Below are positions 8,465 through 15,750 of a stretch of 37,627 nt of DNA, piece by piece. The notes below the pieces were generated by a model that saw only the letters and a list, made by a program, of their open reading frames with translations, searched no databases and was not told where the DNA came from. The first letter of the stretch is position 1. The number at the start of each line of letters is the position of its first letter. The DNA is from Lentisphaerota bacterium. GTDB taxonomy: Bacteria; Verrucomicrobiota; Lentisphaeria; Victivallales; Victivallaceae. The stretch lies in NCBI GenBank assembly GCA_015061725.1, contig SUVX01000032.1, positions 1 to 37,627 on the forward strand, read 5' to 3'. The translations under genes and the position numbers were made by a program.

Positions 8465-8500
8465 ATTTTCACTCCTTTGGTGAATTATAACCGAGGGTAA

Positions 8501-8529
8501 ACTATACACTGTCTTGCGGATAAATTCAA
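8501..8529 (-). promoter_or_regulatory. Promoter of the lipoprotein gene
   Basis: On the minus strand TTGAAT (8524-8529) and TATAGT (8501-8506) are separated by 17 bp. The ATG of the lipoprotein lies 36 nt downstream. Confidence 0.6.
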
Positions 8530-8621
8530 GAGAAAACAATTTTTTCAGGTCGGAAAAATGTATTATCAAGGTGTAAAAGACACAAATTTTTGATATCGCA
8601 GACACTTCGCAGAAGCTGAGG

Positions 8622-8677
8622 GTGCGGCGTAATTAAAATAAGAATTCTGAGAATACCATAAAAAAGGTGTGCCGCAC
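8622..8677. repeat. Inverted repeat GTGCGGC/GCCGCAC between divergent genes
   Basis: Perfect 7-bp arms at 8622-8628 and 8671-8677 flank 42 A/T-rich bases in the divergent intergenic region. It could be a split operator or a weak structure. No regulator is assigned. Confidence 0.35.
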
Positions 8678-8759
8678 AATCAGACTGAAAAAAAGCGGAC
8701 ATGATTTGGCAGGGGTATGGGAGTATAATATAAAAAACAAATTTTTACAGGAGGTTGTT

Positions 8760-9617
8760 ATGACATATTTTGTTCGATTGGGTGAGGTGCAGATCAGGGA
8801 AGAAAAAGCGAAAGCTGCGGAGTTGATCAGAAGTTTTGTGAAAGAAAAACTTTCGGGAGATTTGAGCAACTGGCAGAACTTTGATTATTTTTCTTTGAGA
8901 GAAATGGAAAAATACGGTTGTCCTGAACGGCAGTTTGACTGTGATGACAGTGAACTTATGCGTGCGGTGTATGTGCTGTTGTGGTCAGAGAAGTTTCCGG
9001 GCTTATCCTTTGCGAATCTGGGGACGGGTAAACTTTACCGTGGGGATACGCTCAACACATTCCATACGATGTTCGGACGTGAAATACCGGATCAACCGGG
9101 ATATTTCGGAGGGTTGGAAAAATATACTCCGACAGAGAGAATGAGAGAGAGGGTGCGTCTTTTCCGGAAACGTTCGGCACGGCTGGGAAACTTTGCGGTA
9201 CTGCCCAATCTGGCGGTGAACGGGGAGACACTCAATACCTTGCGGGGATGTTCATGCTTGCGGGACTATTTTGACCGCTTTCTTCACCTGATACAAAATG
9301 CGCTGACGGGGAAAGAATATCTTGAAGAATTCCGTCCGCTGATGGAAAAAAACAAAGATTTTTTCAAACACTTTGAGGGGGAAGACGGCTTTCAGCGCTG
9401 GGCGGAAACGTCATTGTTCCACGATTATCTGAAAGAGTCCGGTTCAGAGGGAACGTATCCACAGGTTGCAGAAATTTTTCAGATGAATTACCATTGGTTT
9501 TGCCCCGGGGACCGTGAAAACTATTTCAAGGCGGCAGAGATTTACCTTGAACGGGCAGATAAAATCATTGACAACCGGACCAATGCCATGCTCGGAGCAC
9601 TCTCACTGCTGCTGTAG
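8760..9617 (+). CDS. Uncharacterised cytoplasmic protein
   Basis: The 285-aa protein has no signal peptide or membrane segment. The start was chosen at 8760 because AGGAGGT lies 6 nt upstream; a TATAAT lies at 8724-8729 without a clear -35 box. Recognisable conserved-looking stretches are YRGDTLNTFHTMFG (about 100), GNFAVLPNLAVNG (about 143) and a C-terminal helix ending in TNAMLGALSLLL. These resemble conserved hypothetical proteins of many bacteria that share a GDT-N-F and a GNF-LPN motif, but I cannot name a function. Its stop codon lies just before repeat cluster 1. Confidence 0.7.
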   Translation: MTYFVRLGEVQIREEKAKAAELIRSFVKEKLSGDLSNWQNFDYFSLREMEKYGCPERQFDCDDSELMRAVYVLLWSEKFPGLSFANLGTGKLYRGDTLNTFHTMFGREIPDQPGYFGGLEKYTPTERMRERVRLFRKRSARLGNFAVLPNLAVNGETLNTLRGCSCLRDYFDRFLHLIQNALTGKEYLEEFRPLMEKNKDFFKHFEGEDGFQRWAETSLFHDYLKESGSEGTYPQVAEIFQMNYHWFCPGDRENYFKAAEIYLERADKIIDNRTNAMLGALSLLL

Positions 9618-10545
9618 GAAGTGTCTGATGGCAACGGCGGTGTGCGGGGCGCGTGGGCGTGGCGCTTGTGTCTGACCTGTCTGACCAGTCTGACAAGTCT
9701 GACAAGTTGGTGCGCCCCTGTATACCCCGAGGGTTTGCCTGCCGCAGTTTGGTATGGCTCGGGCGAAGATTTGCCGTTGGGGTATGCAAGGCAACTTGAT
9801 GGCAACGGGGGTATGCGTGTTGCGTGGGCGTGGCGCTTGCATAAGACTTATAAGACTTATAAGACTTATAAAATGATGATGGGGGCGCCAAGGGATACCC
9901 CGAGGGTTTGCAGTGCCGCAGTATGGTTTGGCTCGGGCGAAGATTTGCCGTTTGGGGTATGCAAGGCAACTTGATGGCAACGGCGGTGTGCGTGTTGCGT
10001 GGGCGTGGCGCTTGTGTCTGACCTGTCTGACCAGTCTGACAAGTCTGACAAGAGGGCGCGCCATTGTATACCCCGAGGGTTTGCTTGCCGCAGTTTGGTA
10101 TGGCTCGGGCAAAGATTTGCCGTTGGGTGTAATGCAACGGGCAGATTTACCGTTGGGGTATGCAAGGCAACTTGATGGCAACGGCGGTGTGCGTGGCGCG
10201 GGGGCGTGGCGCTTGCATAAGACTTATAAGACTTATAAGACTTATAAAATGATGATGGGGGCGCCATGTGATACCCCGTGGGTTTGCATGCCGCAGTTTG
10301 GTATGGCTCGGGCGAAGATGTGCCGCAAGGGTAATGTAACTGGCAGATTTACCGCAGGGGTATGCTTTGCTTGCTTGATGGCAACGGTGGTGTGCGTGTT
10401 GCGTGGGCGTGGCGCTTGTGTCTGACCTGTCTGACCAGTCTGACCTGTCTGACAAGTTGGTGCGCCCCTGTATACCCCGAGGGTTTGCTTGCCGCAGTTT
10501 GGTATGGCTCGGGAGATGATTTACCACAGAGGCATGCTGCGGTAA

Positions 10546-10635
10546 CGGCGGCGAGGCTTGAAAAGCCAGCCGCCGCGCCGGGGGTTGTCAGGGGGCATTC
10601 AAGCCCCCTGACCGGTCGGGCAACGCACCCGACCG
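10546..10635 (+). other. Three consecutive strong hairpins at the end of repeat cluster 1
   Basis: Hairpin 1 is CGGCGGC/GCCGCCG with inner GGCTT-GAA-AAGCC (10546-10575). Hairpin 2 is a perfect 10-bp stem GTCAGGGGGC/GCCCCCTGAC with loop ATTCAA (10587-10612). Hairpin 3 is CGGTCGGG/CCCGACCG with loop CAACGCA (10613-10635), directly abutting hairpin 2. Eight T residues follow at 10645. This could be a structured RNA or a compound terminator. The strand is uncertain. Confidence 0.55.
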
Positions 10636-10657
10636 CTACCCGGCTTTTTTTTGCCAA

Positions 10658-10684
10658 GCTTTTTTTTCACCTGGAAAAAAAAGC
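10658..10684. terminator. Bidirectional A/T hairpin, tail module of cluster 1
   Basis: GCTTTTTTTTC (10658-10668) and GAAAAAAAAGC (10674-10684) form a perfect 11-bp inverted repeat with loop ACCTG. It is symmetric, so it can end transcripts from both sides. The stop codon of the minus-strand hydrolase gene lies inside it. An almost identical module of about 58 bp ends cluster 2. Confidence 0.7.
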
Positions 10685-13324
10685 GGCGCAGTTGGGGTTG
10701 GTGTTGCCGTAGGAGAGACGGGGGGGCCAGGGGGAGTGCTCGACGAAGGAGAAACCGTCTCCGAAGATGTTGAGACGGAGAGGGGCACCCGGGACGAGAA
10801 AATCTTTAAAATTGTCAAGATCAATCATAAAAGAGATACCGTCATCCGTAACTTCAACATTAAAATCGGGGGCATCGGTGAAACAGGCGCCGCCGGAAGT
10901 AAAGTTGTCATCGGGGGAGAGGACGACTTTGAGGGGGGGATGCAGACGGTTGATTTCGAGGAAGAAAGTGCATCCTTTGCCGCGGACTCCGGAGATTTCA
11001 AAAAAGAGCTTGCTGCCCTGAGCGCGGGATTTCCAGGAGGTATTGTTCTGCATTTGATAAGTTTCACCGCAGACGGCGACGGGACCGGAGAGGATTCTGC
11101 CGGTGTAAAGATCAATTTCTTCTGAATTGATATCAAAGACGGGGAAATCCTTTTCAAGGAGTTCTTCAAGGAGCTTGATACGGGCGGCAAGTTTTTCGGG
11201 GAAGAAGTGATACCCTTCAGCTTCGGAGTGATATCCCAGACGGCAGTCTTTTTCGCAGAGAACCGACATGCGGGAAGAGTTTTCAATTTCGTCACGGACG
11301 ATTTGCGCCATGCGTGAAAGATTGTCCTTTTTCGAATAGAACATTTCCTGCCGCAAGAGATAAAACTCAAGGATATTGCAGGTGCTTTTCATCTGAAGAC
11401 CGATGGCTTCGGCAAGGAGAATATCTGCGATACGGGCGGGATTTTCGAGATAGAATTGCTTGATGGAAAGAAGCTTGTCAAGTCCTTTCTGCCAGGTGTC
11501 GCGCATGGATTGGCAGAGAGTTAAGGCTTCAGAGAGGGTGTGACAGTAACCGAGGGATTCGCCGATTCTGTCGCCGCTGACTTCAGGGAAATTTTTGAGG
11601 ACCCAGCTGGGAGCAATGGGTTCGTTGACGGGGAAGAGGTGAAGCGGCCAGGCGATACTGTTGTGCAACGGACCATACCACTCAAAGGCGAGATTGCCGG
11701 GGAAGAGGCGGTAGGCTTCTGAAAAATCATTCCATGCATCAGCGACGAGGGGGGCATCACATCTCCAGTCGGGACGGGCGAGTTCTTCAAGAAATCCGGC
11801 GGCATTTTCGGGGAAGGGAAGAAAAGAAAGCTGTCCTGCGGCTTTGTTCATCAATCCGGGATAATTGCCGAAATACCAGCACTGCATGGCGGCGGAGACA
11901 TTGTTCTGCGCCATGAAAGCATACTTGTCATAAAGATTTTTGGGAACGGGCATAAAGGGGACGGCGGCGTTTTCGTGGGAGCAGCCGACCTGAAGTTTTG
12001 CACCGGATTTTTTTGCAAGGTGACAACTGTCTTTAAAGAGTTCCGAGGGACCGACACAAGCGAGGGAGTAGTCAAAGACGCGGCGTTTTTTGCCCAGCTG
12101 TTCAATGGCGACACCGGATTCAAAGTTGAGCATAAAGGTACAGTCTTCGGGGAATTTTTCAGCGATGTGCCGCAAACGGTCGGACTGCGGGGAGCCGTCG
12201 CGCTGTCCGGGGGCGTAGAACCAGCCGATGTATTCGGCATCGGGGGTGTACTGATTCATGGTGTCTTTGATGAGCCGGGCAAGATTGGCATATAAATCGG
12301 CGATATCGTGCTGACTGCAGAGGGGACAATTTTTGTTGACGGGGGTTCCGGGGAAAATCTGATCCGAGGCGGCGCAGGAACCGTTGTCTTCACCGAACAT
12401 GATGTTGATGATACCGCCGAGTCCGGGGACATTGGAAAAAAGCGCGCCGACAGTATCGCGGAAATATTGTTTCCCGGCTTCGCTGGAGGTGCAGAAAAAT
12501 CCGTAGGGATCGCGCTTGAAACCGATCAGTTCAGGGTGATGTTGAGCGTTTTTTTCGGGAACGCAGAAATAGGGTTCGCCCCAGAGTTTTGGTTCACTCA
12601 TAAAGAGATAGATTTTAATGCCGTATCTGCCGCACTTTTCAACGACTTTGCGAAGTTTCTGATAGCGTTTTTCAGCGTCTTTGCCGTGTTCGGGGATGAT
12701 GGAAGTGGGGTAATCGCGCAGATAAACGGTCAGCCATAAGCCGTTGATGTTTTCGTGGGCAAGTTTGTTGAGATATTCTTCGGGATAATAGTCAATATCG
12801 TTGGTCAATTCGTCAATGAAGAACGGGGGACGGTAAGTCGGACCGAAGAAACAGCGGGAGACACGGTGCTTGACAAAGGGCTTTTTGCGGATATGCGCCG
12901 GCATGACGGCTTTGCCTTTGGCGGCGCAGAGCAAGTCTTCAAAAGCGTAAACGGCGCGGCGGGCGCCTTCGGTATCGGCGGCGCGCAAACGGGTTGATTC
13001 TTTGCCGGAAATAACTTCATATTCTTCAAATTCAAAAGAGGCATCAAATTCAAAAACAACTTTGTAAGAGCCGGGAATTTTTTCAATTTTTTTGGCTTCA
13101 AGAACGCGGTCAAGGGAAATCAGCGCTGTTTGGGGGACTGAAAGTTTTTCATCAAAAATAAAATCTATGCCATTGCTCAGACAATTTGAGTTTTCTTTTG
13201 CATCGCAGGCACGGGAATCGTCAAAAACATAGGTGAGGGGGGATTTGATATCGTCAATGAATCCCCATTTTTCCTGAGGGATCTGAGGGATTTTGGCAAA
13301 ATCTTCAATATGTTTTTTATCCAT
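10667..13324 (-). CDS. Cytoplasmic glycosidase-like protein (GH20/GH84-like fold)
   Basis: The 885-aa protein has no signal peptide. Residues about 30-145 look like the small alpha/beta domain that precedes the barrel in GH20 and GH84 enzymes (TEGARRAVYAFEDLL). Residues about 160-520 look like a TIM barrel: an opening HRVSRCFFGP, strand ends such as INIMFGEDNG with adjacent acidic residues, and FMLNFESG. A helical region and a beta-rich C-terminal domain follow. Substrate and catalytic residues are not certain. AAGGA lies 9 nt before the ATG. The gene is divergent from the 708-aa glycosidase-like gene at 13534, and the two share a 209-bp upstream region. Its last codons (AAFFSR and stop) are encoded by the repeat module, so the true C-terminus may have been replaced. 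Confidence 0.65.
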   Translation of the reverse strand: MDKKHIEDFAKIPQIPQEKWGFIDDIKSPLTYVFDDSRACDAKENSNCLSNGIDFIFDEKLSVPQTALISLDRVLEAKKIEKIPGSYKVVFEFDASFEFEEYEVISGKESTRLRAADTEGARRAVYAFEDLLCAAKGKAVMPAHIRKKPFVKHRVSRCFFGPTYRPPFFIDELTNDIDYYPEEYLNKLAHENINGLWLTVYLRDYPTSIIPEHGKDAEKRYQKLRKVVEKCGRYGIKIYLFMSEPKLWGEPYFCVPEKNAQHHPELIGFKRDPYGFFCTSSEAGKQYFRDTVGALFSNVPGLGGIINIMFGEDNGSCAASDQIFPGTPVNKNCPLCSQHDIADLYANLARLIKDTMNQYTPDAEYIGWFYAPGQRDGSPQSDRLRHIAEKFPEDCTFMLNFESGVAIEQLGKKRRVFDYSLACVGPSELFKDSCHLAKKSGAKLQVGCSHENAAVPFMPVPKNLYDKYAFMAQNNVSAAMQCWYFGNYPGLMNKAAGQLSFLPFPENAAGFLEELARPDWRCDAPLVADAWNDFSEAYRLFPGNLAFEWYGPLHNSIAWPLHLFPVNEPIAPSWVLKNFPEVSGDRIGESLGYCHTLSEALTLCQSMRDTWQKGLDKLLSIKQFYLENPARIADILLAEAIGLQMKSTCNILEFYLLRQEMFYSKKDNLSRMAQIVRDEIENSSRMSVLCEKDCRLGYHSEAEGYHFFPEKLAARIKLLEELLEKDFPVFDINSEEIDLYTGRILSGPVAVCGETYQMQNNTSWKSRAQGSKLFFEISGVRGKGCTFFLEINRLHPPLKVVLSPDDNFTSGGACFTDAPDFNVEVTDDGISFMIDLDNFKDFLVPGAPLRLNIFGDGFSFVEHSPWPPRLSYGNTNPNCAAFFSR

Positions 13325-13533
13325 GGTCAGAAATCCTTAAAAAATCAAAAAATACCAATGTAAATAAGATAACTCCTGAGACATGTTTTTACAAGCAGAG
13401 AATCAACGGTTCAGGATAATTTGAAAAAAACATTCTGCTGTAACTTGAAATCCCGGCGGAGAACGGCTACTTTATGCATTAAAAAGAAAAGTGTATCATA
13501 TTATAAAAATAATGTGGCAGAAGGAACTTTATT
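13325..13533. promoter_or_regulatory. Shared upstream region of two divergent glycosidase-like genes
   Basis: A minus-strand TTGTAA-17-TATCTT lies about 50 nt before the 885-aa gene. A plus-strand TTTATG-17-TATCAT lies about 35 nt before the 708-aa gene. Both are weak matches. No clear operator dyad is seen. Confidence 0.35.
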
Positions 13534-15660
13534 ATGGTTACAGAGAAGAATTTTGATTTTTTGAAAAGAATACAGGTTGTACACAAGCCGGACCGCCGCG
13601 ATGAAAACCGCAAGGTGCTTGCCGGAGAACTTGAAATTGACAACTCCTGGAAAATTGCGATGACGCGTAACGCGGGCAAACTCATCCGCCGTGCGGCTTC
13701 AGACTTTCAGGATTATCTGTTTGTGAGTATGGGGGTATCCGTTCCTGTGGTCTATGCTGAAAAGGCAGTCAAATCTCCCAACGTCATCATGCTGACGACG
13801 GTGGCTGAATATGCCGGAACCCTCACTGAAACGCCGGAGAAAAAAGGTGCCTTTACTTTTGAGGGAGATGATAACGGTGTGCTGATCTGTGGTTTTGATG
13901 AACGCAGCGTTTTCTACGGCACAATCCATCTTGAAGACAAGATGAATATGGTTGAGGCGCCCTGTCTGGTCAAAGAAACTTATGTCCGCACGCCGCTTAC
14001 GCGTATGCGCAGTACCCACTCCGGAACGGGTATTGATGATTTTCCGGATGTTCACCTCAACGCCATCGTCCATGCCGGATTCAATGCCATTGATATTTTC
14101 ATCAAGGCGCCCAACGTGCTGCGTAAAGGTCCCTGCGACGTCAACGATATCATCGACCGCGCGGAGTCTTACGGACTGGATGTGGTTCTTTACAGTTATC
14201 TTTCAAGTTACAAACATCCTGACGAAGCGGGTGCTGAAGCCTTTTTTGACAGCATTTACGGAGAAGTTTTCCGCCGTCATCCCAAAGCGGCTGCGCTGCA
14301 TCTGGTGGGTGAATCCCTGCAGTTCCCAAGCCGGGACCCGCATACCTCCGGCAAGAGTTACAAAGAGAGCGTGACCGACGGCATTCCGGATACCCGTCCG
14401 AGTCCGGGCTGGTATCCCTGTTATGATTATCCTGCCTATGTGCAGAGAATCGTTGATGCCGTTCACCGGGTGAAACCTGAAGCGGAAGTCATTCTCAATA
14501 CCTACAACTGGGGATATACTCCGGCGGAACTGCGTAAAGCGTTTCTTGAAAAAGTCAATAAGGATGTGACAATTCATGTGACCTATGACATCTTCAAGAC
14601 GGATATCCGCGAAGGCCTGACCTGTCCTGTGATGGATTACAGTATTTCTGCTGATGTGCCGGGCAGTTATTTTACCAGTGAAGTTAAAGCCGCACACGAA
14701 GTCGGTTTCAAACGTCTGCGTGTGACCAGCAACCTTGCGGGAGCCACCTGGGATTTCGGCAGTGCGCCCTATGCGCCTGTGCCGTTCCGCTGGCTGACCA
14801 GAATGAATGTTCTCAAAGATTATCTGCAGTACGGCGTGACCAGTTTCTACGACGATCACCACTACGGCTGGTGGCCCAATCCCTGTATTGATATGGCAAA
14901 AGAAATCTTTTCCAGCAACGGAGAAACGGACATTCCGGCGCTGCTGAAAAAGGTCGCTTCCCGCGATTACGGCGCTGAAGTTGCTGATGATGTGGTGAGT
15001 GCCTGGAAACTCTGGAGCGACTCCATGGAATACTATGTCGGCAGCAACGAAGACCAGTACGGCCCCTGGCGTGTGGGACCGGCATATCCGTTTATCTTCC
15101 AGCCCAATATTTCCAGGACGATGCGCGGAAAAGAAATCCAGTTCCCCTGTTCCGCACCCGGAATCATCAAGACATTCTACACGCCTTATGAAAACGAAAA
15201 CCAGACGCCTGGACCAATGCGTAACCCGGTTGAAATCAGGCGTTTGACTTCTATGCTCAAGATGTGGAACGACGGTCTTGATCTGATTCGCAAAGCTCTG
15301 GCGCGCGTTCCTGAAAAGAAACTTGCCGAGGCAGAAAGACTTTATGCTCTGGGCAAATTCATCAGCTGTTCCATTAAAACCACGCTCCATATGAAGAAGT
15401 GGTGGGCGCTGAATCTTCAGCTTCAGGTTCAGAACGAAAAAGACGGCATGCTGAAAAAGCTGGATGAGATCGAAGCGCTTGCCGCAGAAGAAATCGCCAA
15501 CGTCAAAGACTGTTTTGAAGCGGTCCGCACGGATTCCCGCATCGGCTGGGAACCCTCTATGTCATACGTCTGCGACGAGTGGCATCTTGATTGGAAACTC
15601 CGCCAGATGGAAAGTGCTTTGCGCGAAGTTGAAGCTTACCGCAAAATGGTTTTGCTGTAA
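13534..15660 (+). CDS. Cytoplasmic glycosidase-like protein (GH20/GH67-like)
   Basis: The 708-aa protein has no signal peptide. Residues about 35-150 form an N-terminal domain of the kind found before the barrel in GH20, GH67 and related enzymes (AASDFQDYLFVSMGVSVPVV). Residues about 155-480 look like a TIM barrel with candidate acidic positions in HLVGESLQF and SFYDDHHYGWW. A helical C-terminal part is rich in Trp and Lys. I cannot fix the substrate. GAAGGAA lies 7 nt before the ATG. It is divergent from the 885-aa glycosidase-like gene, which suggests a shared inducer and a joint role in the breakdown of imported oligosaccharides. A strong hairpin follows at 15691-15720. Confidence 0.65.
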   Translation: MVTEKNFDFLKRIQVVHKPDRRDENRKVLAGELEIDNSWKIAMTRNAGKLIRRAASDFQDYLFVSMGVSVPVVYAEKAVKSPNVIMLTTVAEYAGTLTETPEKKGAFTFEGDDNGVLICGFDERSVFYGTIHLEDKMNMVEAPCLVKETYVRTPLTRMRSTHSGTGIDDFPDVHLNAIVHAGFNAIDIFIKAPNVLRKGPCDVNDIIDRAESYGLDVVLYSYLSSYKHPDEAGAEAFFDSIYGEVFRRHPKAAALHLVGESLQFPSRDPHTSGKSYKESVTDGIPDTRPSPGWYPCYDYPAYVQRIVDAVHRVKPEAEVILNTYNWGYTPAELRKAFLEKVNKDVTIHVTYDIFKTDIREGLTCPVMDYSISADVPGSYFTSEVKAAHEVGFKRLRVTSNLAGATWDFGSAPYAPVPFRWLTRMNVLKDYLQYGVTSFYDDHHYGWWPNPCIDMAKEIFSSNGETDIPALLKKVASRDYGAEVADDVVSAWKLWSDSMEYYVGSNEDQYGPWRVGPAYPFIFQPNISRTMRGKEIQFPCSAPGIIKTFYTPYENENQTPGPMRNPVEIRRLTSMLKMWNDGLDLIRKALARVPEKKLAEAERLYALGKFISCSIKTTLHMKKWWALNLQLQVQNEKDGMLKKLDEIEALAAEEIANVKDCFEAVRTDSRIGWEPSMSYVCDEWHLDWKLRQMESALREVEAYRKMVLL

Positions 15661-15690
15661 AAAGCAATCAAAATTTTGAATCATTTCCAA

Positions 15691-15720
15691 GGCAGCTGCC
15701 GGAATTTTCCGGCGGCTGCC
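15691..15720 (+). terminator. Strong hairpin after the 708-aa glycosidase gene
   Basis: GGCAGCTGCCGGAA pairs with TTCCGGCGGCTGCC (one G-T pair) around a 2-nt loop, and AATTTTT follows 6 nt later. It works as a terminator or as a stabilising 3' end. The next gene starts 30 nt downstream. Confidence 0.6.
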
Positions 15721-15750
15721 CGTATCAATTTTTACACGGAGAAAATTTTT

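Larger units (their letters stand above)
9627..10684. repeat. Modular intergenic repeat cluster 1 (five units with swapped 9-bp arrays)
   Basis: Five units start with GATGGCAACGG at 9627, 9798, 9973, 10175 and 10377. Each has GGCGTGGCGC, a tandem array, GCGCC, then ATACCCC...GGGGTAT. Arrays: four TCTGACNNG at 9671-9706; three ACTTATAAG at 9846-9872; four TCTGACNNG at 10017-10052; three ACTTATAAG at 10222-10248; four TCTGACNNG at 10421-10456. The two array types alternate, as if a dimer had been duplicated. Stem pairs GGCGC/GCGCC: 9661-9665/9712-9716, 9832-9836/9885-9889, 10007-10011/10058-10062, 10208-10212/10261-10265, 10411-10415/10462-10466. The cluster fills the gap between two convergent genes and ends in a hairpin module. 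Long open frames here come from the 9-bp period and are not genes. Confidence 0.9.

Noticed and set aside
9627..10456. CRISPR array
   Set aside because: The short repeats are contiguous 9-mers without spacers, the longer units are near-identical throughout, and no cas gene is nearby.
9565..10527. Long open frames through repeat cluster 1 with LSD, QTG or KTY peptide repeats
   Set aside because: The 9-bp period keeps all frames open. No ribosome sites are present, and the peptides only mirror the DNA repeats.
14203..15390. 395-codon open frame on the minus strand
   Set aside because: It is antisense to the 708-aa glycosidase-like gene, whose frame has the domain motifs and a ribosome site.
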